Positions 57,669 to 64,000 of a DNA stretch of 64,000 bases are shown piece after piece (the stretch's first letter is position 1; each line of letters starts with the position of its first letter). This DNA is from an uncultured Chlorobiales bacterium (GTDB lineage Bacteria > Bacteroidota > Chlorobiia > Chlorobiales > Chlorobiaceae), in contig CAIYTH010000053.1 of NCBI GenBank assembly GCA_903929135.1, positions 62,001 through 126,000 of the forward strand, written 5' to 3'. A program made the position numbers and the translations under genes. The notes under the pieces are model-generated. The model did not search any database and was not told where the DNA came from. It saw nothing but the letters and a program-made list of their open reading frames with translations.

Positions 57669-58136
57669 TCAGACGTACCGGCCTGCAAGCAGGGGGAACC
57701 TGCCGGCGTTTTCACGAAGCAACTGATCGAGCCTTCCCGGCTCCCAGACGATCATCTTGACGTTGGCACCGATGATGACCGCATCCCTTTCGATTCCGGC
57801 ATGGTCGAGCATGTCGCGCGACAGGGCGATCCTCCCGGCACGGTCCAGTTCGGCCTGCTCGAGCCGGGCATAAATCATGGTGGTGAGGAGACGTTCCTCC
57901 GGATTGAAATCCGAGAGCTTGAGCAGTTACTGCTCCTTTTCGGCCCAGACGGATGGTTCGTACATCTCCAGTGACCCGTCATCGGCCTTGAGCACGTAGA
58001 GCACCGGAACCTGCACGCCTGCAGGCCCTTCTCCTGCATCCTTCTGCAGGAGGATCTTTCGACGGAAGCGGGCCGGCACAAGCAACCGGCCTTTCTCATC
58101 GACAGCATGCTGTTCTCGTCCGATGAATCCGGGCAT
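57669..58136 (-). pseudogene. mraZ: mraZ interrupted by an in-frame TAA
   Basis: The minus-strand frame from ATG 58136 (or 58142) encodes a full MraZ-like protein of about 155 residues with two DxxGR repeats (DEKGRLLVPAR and DRAGRIALSR). Codon 70 is TAA (57929-57927), between WAEKEQ and LLKLSDFNPEERLL. No frame change is needed to read on. One C-to-T change of CAA would explain it. Possibilities are a disrupted gene, an error in the sequence, or readthrough. MraZ is a DNA-binding repressor of the dcw operon and is normally its first gene. Confidence 0.85.
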
Positions 58137-58142
58137 ATGCAT

Positions 58143-58167
58143 CCCAATTTTACCCACTTTTCCCCAC
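58143..58167 (-). promoter_or_regulatory. MraZ-box-like direct repeats upstream of mraZ
   Basis: On the minus strand GTGGGGAAAA (58167-58158), GTGGGTAAAA (58157-58148) and TTGGG (58147-58143) repeat every 10 bases, the third copy touching the mraZ start. MraZ proteins bind arrays of TGGG repeats in front of their own gene. Confidence 0.72.
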
Positions 58168-58259
58168 ATTAATGTACTGAAAAAGGATTTCCAAAAAAAA
58201 TGGTACCATCTAAACTGGAATGGGATGAAAAACAACCTGGAGAAATAACATACCCGACC

Positions 58260-58781
58260 ATGCCGACACCTTCCCGGGAAACCGTCATCGACGGGTACAA
58301 CCTCATTCACAAGCTCTGGCATCCGGGCAAGGGAGCGACCATGGCGCCGCTCCGCGAACACCTGGAAACGCTGCTGTCGGCATACCGGCAGGCGGCGCGC
58401 CGCCATGTGACCGTGGTCTATGACGGCGGACCCAGGCATCGCTCCCTTTCGAGCAGCGGCGCCATCGAGGTGGTATTCAGCGGATCGGGCGCCACCGCCG
58501 ACAGCAGGATCGTCGATCACGTCCGAGCGCTCCAGTCTCGCGCCGCACTCGTCACCGTCGTCACCTCCGACATGGAAATCCGGCGCCACATCATCGCCTG
58601 GGGCGCCTCATGGACGAGTTCAGAAACGTTCATCACCGAGCTTGAAAAACTGGGCATCCGGTCGAAGGAGGGTTTCGGGAAGAAAAGGCCCGACGAGGCC
58701 GCCTCGGTCAAACACAGCACGAATCCCCTCAGCGACGGGGAGGTGGCACGATGGATGAAGCTGTTCGGCGGGTCCGGATGA
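58260..58781 (+). CDS. NYN-domain (YacP-like) putative ribonuclease
   Basis: 173 residues. VIDGYNLIHKL at the N-terminus, VTVVYDGG and the later VVTSDMEIRRHI contain the acidic residues of the PIN-like NYN nuclease fold. YacP/Rae1 relatives cleave mRNA on ribosomes. The start MPTPSRE (58260) was chosen because the conserved part begins eight residues later; a longer frame from 58200 exists. It is divergent from mraZ across a 117-base gap. Confidence 0.78.
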   Translation: MPTPSRETVIDGYNLIHKLWHPGKGATMAPLREHLETLLSAYRQAARRHVTVVYDGGPRHRSLSSSGAIEVVFSGSGATADSRIVDHVRALQSRAALVTVVTSDMEIRRHIIAWGASWTSSETFITELEKLGIRSKEGFGKKRPDEAASVKHSTNPLSDGEVARWMKLFGGSG

Positions 58782-58868
58782 GCGGAACATTCCCCGGCTA
58801 TTTTCTTCGGACAATTTGTTATAATTGGAAAATGGTATTTCAGCAGACCTTTAACCGACGAGCGTATC

Positions 58869-59195
58869 ATGCCCGACCGCAGTGCCATCCCCAACGATCA
58901 CCGTCGAGAACTTGACGAGTGGAGAGGAAAGATCGACGCCATCGACCGGCAGCTGGCCACCCTGCTCTGCCAGCGCTTGCGCTATGCCGGAAACATCAGC
59001 GCCGTCAAGTCGAGGATCGGTGAAACCGTCCTCCAGCCTGAACGTGAAAAAGAGGTGCTCGCCAACGTGCTCGCCATGGTGGAGACTCCCCTGATGGGAC
59101 CTGCGATCGAACGCATTTATCACTGTATCCTCAACGAATCGCGCCTGCTTCAGCATGAATGGAACAGTGAAAAGCAAAGCCTTTCCTCCCGCTAA
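58869..59195 (+). CDS. Chorismate mutase (AroQ type)
   Basis: 108 residues, all helical. KIDAIDRQLATLLCQRLRYAGNISAVKSRIG contains the arginine and lysine positions that bind chorismate, and a later R-E-K-E-V segment (PEREKEVL) continues the fold. It converts chorismate to prephenate for phenylalanine and tyrosine. It stands alone, without a fused dehydratase. Confidence 0.88.
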   Translation: MPDRSAIPNDHRRELDEWRGKIDAIDRQLATLLCQRLRYAGNISAVKSRIGETVLQPEREKEVLANVLAMVETPLMGPAIERIYHCILNESRLLQHEWNSEKQSLSSR

Positions 59196-59210
59196 GACAC
59201 CGCCTTCCAC

Positions 59211-60257
59211 ATGCCCCGTCGCTCCGCATCCCGCAGGCCCGGCCCACTGACGACAAGCGCGCTCGTGATCCTTGCCGTCACCACCCTGTTCATCTTCATG
59301 CCCGGCATCAACGCCGTCCGCCTCTCCGGCGAGACGACGACGGTCAACATCCATCGCGGCACCGGCTTCCGGCAGATCGTCACCAGGCTCCAGGAGGCGA
59401 AGGTCATCCGCTTCCGCTGGCCACTGCTGCTTGCCGGAACGATCTTCCCTGAACTGCACAAGATCAAGCCCGGCAGGTATTCTGTGCCTGCGTACCTTTC
59501 GACATTCGGGTTGCTGCAGCATTTGCACTCGAGCCCACAGGACGAAGTGCGGCTGATGATCCCGAACGGAATCGAAGAGACCCGGATAGCGGCCATCGTC
59601 GCCGCGAACCTCGACATAGACTCGACGGCCTTCATGTCGGCGTCAAGGGATCGCACCCTGCTCTCTTCACTCGGCATCGAGGGAAAAAGCACCGAGGGTT
59701 ACCTGTTCCCGGGCACCTACAATTTCCCCTGGGCCAGCACCCCGCGCGAGGTGATCACGTTCCTGGCCGGCAGGCTCAGGAGCTGTTATGCTGACAGCCT
59801 GCGAGAAGAGGCCGTCCGGGCAGGCCTCGATGAACGCCGCCTGCTGACGATCGCATCGATCGTCGAGGCGGAGACCCCGATCGACAGCGAAAAGCCGGTC
59901 ATCGCGAGCGTCTACCTGAACCGCCTGAAGAAAAACATGCGGCTGCAGGCCGATCCGACCGTGCAGTACGCCATTCCTGGCCCTGCGAGGCGACTCTATT
60001 TCAAGGACCTCGCCATCGAATCTCCCTACAACACCTATCTCCATGCGGGCCTGCCCCCCGGTCCCATCTGCAATCCCGGAGCGGCCTCGATCCTGGCCGT
60101 CCTCAGGCCGGCAAACACCGCCTTCATCTACTTCGTCGCCACCGGACAGGGGGGCCACTCGTTCTCCTCGACGCTCGCGGCACACGAAGAGAACATCCGA
60201 CGCTACCGTGCGGCCATGCGTTCCCGCCAGGGTGCGGCAGTTCAGCCCGGGCTATGA
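59211..60257 (+). CDS. mltG: Endolytic transglycosylase MltG
   Basis: 348 residues. One N-terminal membrane helix (TSALVILAVTTLFIFMPG) is followed by a LysM-like part and the YceG catalytic domain. The catalytic glutamate is in ASIVEAETP. EGYLFPGTYNF is a family signature. It cuts new glycan strands and sets their length. 15 bases after the mutase gene. Confidence 0.93.
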   Translation: MPRRSASRRPGPLTTSALVILAVTTLFIFMPGINAVRLSGETTTVNIHRGTGFRQIVTRLQEAKVIRFRWPLLLAGTIFPELHKIKPGRYSVPAYLSTFGLLQHLHSSPQDEVRLMIPNGIEETRIAAIVAANLDIDSTAFMSASRDRTLLSSLGIEGKSTEGYLFPGTYNFPWASTPREVITFLAGRLRSCYADSLREEAVRAGLDERRLLTIASIVEAETPIDSEKPVIASVYLNRLKKNMRLQADPTVQYAIPGPARRLYFKDLAIESPYNTYLHAGLPPGPICNPGAASILAVLRPANTAFIYFVATGQGGHSFSSTLAAHEENIRRYRAAMRSRQGAAVQPGL

Positions 60258-60326
60258 ATGAGAACGCAGAGATTATGTATATTCACTCAATCCGTTGATT
60301 TTTCACCAACCAACTTCACCAGGGAA

Positions 60327-61526
60327 ATGCAGAAAAAGACGTTGTCCGACATATCGTTACAGGGAAAAAGGGTCTTGATGCGTGTCGATTTCAATGTTCC
60401 TCTCGACCAGGACAGGAAGATCACCGACGACAAGAGGATCATCGAGGCGCTGCCATCGATCCGCAAGGTGGTCGAAGCCGGCGGGCGGCTGATCCTGATG
60501 TCGCACCTCGGCAGGCCCAAGGGCAAGGTAAACCCAGACTTCTCGCTTGCACCGGCGGCACGGCGACTCTCGGAACTGCTTGACACCCAGGTGAAGATGG
60601 CCGGGGACTGCATCGGCAACGAGGTCATGCAGCAGGTGCTCTCACTGCAGGACGGCGATGTGCTTATGCTCGAAAACCTCCGGTTCCATCCGCAGGAAGA
60701 GGCAAACGACCCGGATTTCGCCCGGGAGCTGGCCTCCCTCGGGGAGATCTTCGTGAACGACGCCTTCGGCACCGCCCATCGGGCACACGCCTCGACGGAG
60801 GGGATCACCCACTACGTCCAGACCGCTGTCGCAGGCTACCTTATCGAAAAAGAGCTTCGCTACCTCGGAAACGCCCTCGACCATGCGGTCCGGCCGTTCG
60901 TCGCCATCCTGGGCGGCTCGAAGATCTCCGGGAAGATCGACGTCCTCGAACAGCTGTTCAACAAGGTCGATACGGTGCTGGTCGGCGGCGCCATGGTCTT
61001 CACCTTCTTCAAGGCACAGGGCATGAACGTCGGCAATTCGCTGGTGGAGAACGAAAAGCTCGACCTCGCGCTGTCGCTCCTCGAACAGGCGAAGGCAAAA
61101 GGTGTCAGGCTGCTGCTCCCTACCGACGTGGTCGTTGCCGGCGAGATTTCAGCGGAGGCGCCCTCCCGCATCGAACCGGTTACCGGCATCTCCGACGGCA
61201 TGATCGGCCTCGACATCGGACCAGAAACGATCGTGGCTTACACGAACGAGATCCTCGGTGCAAAGACGGTGCTCTGGAACGGCCCGATGGGCGTGTTCGA
61301 GATCGACCAGTTCGCTAAAGGGACCTTCGCCGTTGCGCAGGCCCTGGCCGACACCACCGCGGCAGGTGCCGTCACCATCATCGGCGGCGGGGACTCCGCT
61401 GCGGCCATCGCCAAGGCGGGTCTCGCTTCCGAGGTGACCCACGTCTCGACAGGCGGCGGAGCGAGTCTGGAATTCCTTGAAGGCAAGGAGCTTCCCGGCA
61501 TCGCAGCCCTCAATGACCAGGCCTGA
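60327..61526 (+). CDS. pgk: Phosphoglycerate kinase
   Basis: 399 residues. [10 protein letters not shown] (about 20-29), SHLGRPKGK and [12 protein letters not shown] are N-domain substrate features. [12 protein letters not shown] and GGGDSAAAI are the nucleotide domain features. It interconverts 1,3-bisphosphoglycerate and 3-phosphoglycerate. AGGGA stands just before ATG 60327; the frame continues 23 codons upstream without similarity. Confidence 0.96.
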   Translation: MQKKTLSDISLQGKRVLMRVDFNVPLDQDRKITDDKRIIEALPSIRKVVEAGGRLILMSHLGRPKGKVNPDFSLAPAARRLSELLDTQVKMAGDCIGNEVMQQVLSLQDGDVLMLENLRFHPQEEANDPDFARELASLGEIFVNDAFGTAHRAHASTEGITHYVQTAVAGYLIEKELRYLGNALDHAVRPFVAILGGSKISGKIDVLEQLFNKVDTVLVGGAMVFTFFKAQGMNVGNSLVENEKLDLALSLLEQAKAKGVRLLLPTDVVVAGEISAEAPSRIEPVTGISDGMIGLDIGPETIVAYTNEILGAKTVLWNGPMGVFEIDQFAKGTFAVAQALADTTAAGAVTIIGGGDSAAAIAKAGLASEVTHVSTGGGASLEFLEGKELPGIAALNDQA

Positions 61527-61554
61527 ACCGAAACGGCTGGTCCGCAGGGATGAC

Positions 61555-61577
61555 CTGCACCCGGGAATGGGGTGCAG
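61555..61577 (+). terminator. Hairpin after pgk
   Basis: CTGCACCC (61555-61562) and GGGTGCAG (61570-61577) form an 8-bp stem with a 7-base loop, 28 bases after pgk. No T-tract follows, so termination is tentative. Confidence 0.5.
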
Positions 61578-61687
61578 CTGAGAGGAAGCGCCCCGCCACA
61601 TCCCCGATGCCGAACCGCCATGGAGATCCCTGCTGAAACGATCCTGGGGAAAATCAGGTTGAGAGAAGAGTTACAAACGACGATGAT

Positions 61688-62521
61688 ATGAGCAGATTCG
61701 GCGAGACATACAGCCCGGGCGGATTCCAGGTGATCCCCCCGGCCATCAAGACGATCATCCTGGTCAACGTGGGAGTCTTCCTGCTGCAGATGACCCCTGC
61801 AGGCGAGATGCTGACGCAGCTTGGCGCACTCTGGCCCGTCGGGTCGCACAAGGTCGGGGGCTACGGCTTCCAGTTGTGGCAGCCCGTGACCTACATGTTC
61901 CTGCACGGCAGTTTCACCCATCTCTTCTTCAACATGTTCGCCCTGTGGATATTCGGAGCCGAGATCGAAAACTACTGGGGCACGAGGCACTTCACCACCT
62001 ACTACTTCATCTGCGGCATCGGTGCGGCGCTCATCAACCTCATGGCGACCATCGGCGATCCGTACCCGACCGTCGGCGCCTCGGGGGCGATCTACGGCGT
62101 GCTGCTGGCGTTCGGGATGATGTTCCCGGACCGCTACATCTACCTCTATTTCCTGCTTCCCGTCAAGGCGAAATATTTCGTAGCGGGATACGCTCTCATC
62201 GAATTCATCTCCGGTTTCGGAAGCCAGTCCATGGGCAGCGGCAGCAACATCGCTCACTTCGCACACCTCGGCGGGATGCTGATCGGATTCATCTACATCA
62301 CGTTCAAACGCAACGAGTGGAGCGTCAGGCAATGGATGAACCGCCTGAAACCCCCGGGCCGCAAAACGCCTGATGGGCCGGCCCTCTACACAGGTGGCAA
62401 ACAGGGGGGAGAGGCGACAGAGGAGGAGATCGACGCGATCCTCGACAAGATTTCGAGCAGGGGCTACGAGTCCCTCACCGCCGAAGAGAAACGGAAACTG
62501 CTGCAGGCCGGGAAGCGATGA
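61688..62521 (+). CDS. Rhomboid family intramembrane serine protease
   Basis: 277 residues with six or so membrane helices. The catalytic serine is in [11 protein letters not shown] and the histidine in [20 protein letters not shown] is the helix-2 motif. A soluble C-terminal tail ends with [20 protein letters not shown], a helix pair seen in many Bacteroidetes/Chlorobi rhomboids. Substrate unknown. Confidence 0.92.
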   Translation: MSRFGETYSPGGFQVIPPAIKTIILVNVGVFLLQMTPAGEMLTQLGALWPVGSHKVGGYGFQLWQPVTYMFLHGSFTHLFFNMFALWIFGAEIENYWGTRHFTTYYFICGIGAALINLMATIGDPYPTVGASGAIYGVLLAFGMMFPDRYIYLYFLLPVKAKYFVAGYALIEFISGFGSQSMGSGSNIAHFAHLGGMLIGFIYITFKRNEWSVRQWMNRLKPPGRKTPDGPALYTGGKQGGEATEEEIDAILDKISSRGYESLTAEEKRKLLQAGKR

Positions 62522-63000
62522 CCCCGGCCGCCGCGCCGAAGAGCATATCGCCGATGAAAGCCATGAACCACATCCTTGACCACGCGAAGCGCGAAGCCGC
62601 CTCCATCCTGAAGGACCGGACCCGGACCCGGCGCCTGCTCGATACGACCCTGAACACGCTGCTCCGCAGGCCCGGGGCCATCGAAATGAAAGGGTTGACG
62701 GAAAAAATGCAGGCCGCCTCGAGAATGGTGCGGCTCTCGGTTAAGAGGGAGTACCGCGAGCTCCCATGGCAGAGCCTGGTGCTGATCACGGCCGGATTCG
62801 TCTATTTCGTCACGCCGGTGGACGCCATCCCCGACTTCATCCCCATGCTCGGGTTCACCGACGATGCGGCGATCCTGATGGCAATCTTCGCCTCCATATC
62901 GAGCGATCTCGAACGGTTCATCGAGTGGGAGCGCTCTCTACCGGAGGGTGCGGCAGAAATTCCGGAAGCCCCGAAACCCGATGCTGCCCCTGAAGCCTGA
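62518..63000 (+). CDS. DUF1232 (YkvA-like) membrane protein
   Basis: 160 residues. The DUF1232 core is [27 protein letters not shown] (residues about 98-124), a hydrophobic hairpin with conserved D-x-I-P-D. The N-terminus is basic and helical. Function unknown. ATGA overlap with the rhomboid gene indicates one operon. Confidence 0.85.
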   Translation: MTPAAAPKSISPMKAMNHILDHAKREAASILKDRTRTRRLLDTTLNTLLRRPGAIEMKGLTEKMQAASRMVRLSVKREYRELPWQSLVLITAGFVYFVTPVDAIPDFIPMLGFTDDAAILMAIFASISSDLERFIEWERSLPEGAAEIPEAPKPDAAPEA

Positions 63001-63033
63001 GCCTCCCGCATTTCCGAATCCTGCAGGATCCTA

Positions 63034-64000
63034 TCAGTCGACTCCCTCGCCATCCCTTTCGAAGCAGGCCACCGTCTCAATGTGGCTGGTCTGCGGAAAC
63101 ATGTCAACCGGCTGGATCGAGGTCAGGCGGTACCCCTTCGCCGCGATCTCCCTGCCGTCGCGCGCAAGGTTCGACGGATTGCAGCTCACGTAGACGATGC
63201 GCTCGGGAGCGAGCTTCAGCATGGTATCGAGCGCTTTCGGGTGCATGCCTGCACGGGGCGGGTCGGTCACGATGACCCTGGGGGCGTCGTAGGGCGCGAG
63301 CTTCTCCTGCATGGCATGGAAGTCCTTAAGGTCGGCCTGGAAGAAGACGGCGTTGCCGATGCCGTTGCGGTCGGCGTTCATCTGGGCGTCCTGGATGGCG
63401 CTCTCCACCACCTCGATACCGATCGCCTGACGGCAGTGCCTGGCAAGGTAGAGCGTGATGGTGCCGGTGCCGCAATACAGGTCATAGACGGTGTCGCCGG
63501 CTCCGATGCCGGCTACCGCGAGGATCTGGTCGTAGAGCGCTTCGGCCTGACGGGTGTTGGTCTGGAAGAAGGAGTTGGCGGAGATCCTGAAGTCGAGCTC
63601 GCCGAGCCGCTCGGTGACGAACCCCTCGCCGCTCACCAGATACTCCTGTTCGCCGACGGCTACCGTGTTCCTCCTCGCGGTCACATTGTTGAGGATGGTC
63701 ATCGCCTGCCCGGGAAGGGCCTCCTCGAGCTTCGCCCTGAACCCCTGCATCAACTCCGGATCGTACCATGACGTGACCAGGTTGACCATGAGCTGGTCGT
63801 GCCGTTCGCTGTAACGGAGCATGAGGTTCCGCAGGTACCCTTCGTGGGCTTTCGCCGCATAGGGGGCAAGACCACGTTCGATGGCGAACTCCCTTGTGGC
63901 CGCAAGTACCCTGTTCATGCACTCCTTCGCCAGGAAGCAGGTCTCGAGGTCGAGCACCTTCTCGAAGTTTCCCGGCGCATGGAATCCGAGTGCGAAACTC
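63034..64000 (-). CDS. rlmD: 23S rRNA (uracil-5-)-methyltransferase, RlmD/RumA family (5' part outside window)
   Basis: The gene runs off the right edge; about 321 codons of its 3' part are visible. SAM motif VYDLYCGTGTITLYLA, DPPRAGMHPK and the catalytic cysteine in VYVSCNPSNLARD identify the family. It methylates uracil C5 in rRNA. Any N-terminal TRAM domain and iron-sulfur cysteines lie outside the window, so RlmD versus a relative cannot be settled. Confidence 0.85.
   Translation of the reverse strand, partial: SFALGFHAPGNFEKVLDLETCFLAKECMNRVLAATREFAIERGLAPYAAKAHEGYLRNLMLRYSERHDQLMVNLVTSWYDPELMQGFRAKLEEALPGQAMTILNNVTARRNTVAVGEQEYLVSGEGFVTERLGELDFRISANSFFQTNTRQAEALYDQILAVAGIGAGDTVYDLYCGTGTITLYLARHCRQAIGIEVVESAIQDAQMNADRNGIGNAVFFQADLKDFHAMQEKLAPYDAPRVIVTDPPRAGMHPKALDTMLKLAPERIVYVSCNPSNLARDGREIAAKGYRLTSIQPVDMFPQTSHIETVACFERDGEGVD

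Noticed and set aside
58143-58589. Upstream extension of the mraZ frame
   Set aside because: It runs antisense through the NYN-domain gene; MraZ similarity begins at MPGF (58136).
1-64000. CRISPR arrays, insertion sequences, prophage, attachment sites
   Set aside because: No regularly spaced repeats, transposase, integrase or phage structural genes were seen in any frame.

Overview
The window looks like a chromosomal housekeeping segment of a green sulfur bacterium (Chlorobiaceae, Chlorobium/Pelodictyon-like). The grounds are indirect: high GC coding sequence, a Bacillus-type three-subunit succinate dehydrogenase/fumarate reductase of the kind these bacteria run in the reductive TCA cycle, a bacterial deoxyhypusine-synthase-like protein, an AtpB with a long Ala/Pro-rich leader, and an F0-only ATP synthase cluster. 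No photosynthesis gene is present, so the genus is inference. I see no mobile element, prophage or CRISPR array.

Layout. Positions 1-9.1 kb (minus strand) hold a truncated methyltransferase gene, an acyl-CoA ligase and a seven-gene biotin operon, birA-bioB-bioF-bioG-bioC-bioD-bioA. Most of its junctions are ATGA stop/start overlaps, and a BirA-type operator lies in front of birA. From 9.1 to 16 kb come a cell-wall amidase, topoisomerase I and feoAB. From 16 to 24.5 kb lie a HIT protein, a lipoprotein, an MFS transporter, sdhCAB and a small operon of a hydrolase, a PagL-like outer-membrane protein and a cyclase-family hydrolase. From 24.5 to 32.5 kb are rlpA, a transaldolase with a deoxyhypusine-synthase-like gene, the SRP RNA, trpS, a HAD phosphatase, argS, nadD, a BamD-like lipoprotein and tRNA-Ala(CGC). 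From 32.6 to 37 kb are the F0 part plus delta subunit of ATP synthase (atpZ, an atpI-like gene, atpB, E, F, H) and galE. Then follow a lipoprotein, pgeF, a small unknown gene and a CoA-transferase.

From 40.5 to 58.1 kb (minus strand) runs a complete division and cell wall (dcw) cluster: mraZ-rsmH-ftsL-ftsI-murE-murF-mraY-murD-ftsW-murG-murC-murB-ftsQ-ftsA-ftsZ. It makes lipid II and assembles the division septum. Three things in it are unusual: mraZ has an in-frame stop codon, the murB product lacks every expected catalytic residue, and FtsZ has a lysine in its GTP-binding signature. The end of the window (58.2-64 kb) carries a NYN-domain protein, chorismate mutase, mltG, pgk, a rhomboid protease, a DUF1232 protein and a truncated rRNA methyltransferase gene.

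No wholly new multi-gene system is evident. The best leads are the stop codon in mraZ next to its own operator-like repeats, the apparently catalytically dead MurB, the BirA operator, and the deoxyhypusine-synthase-like enzyme.
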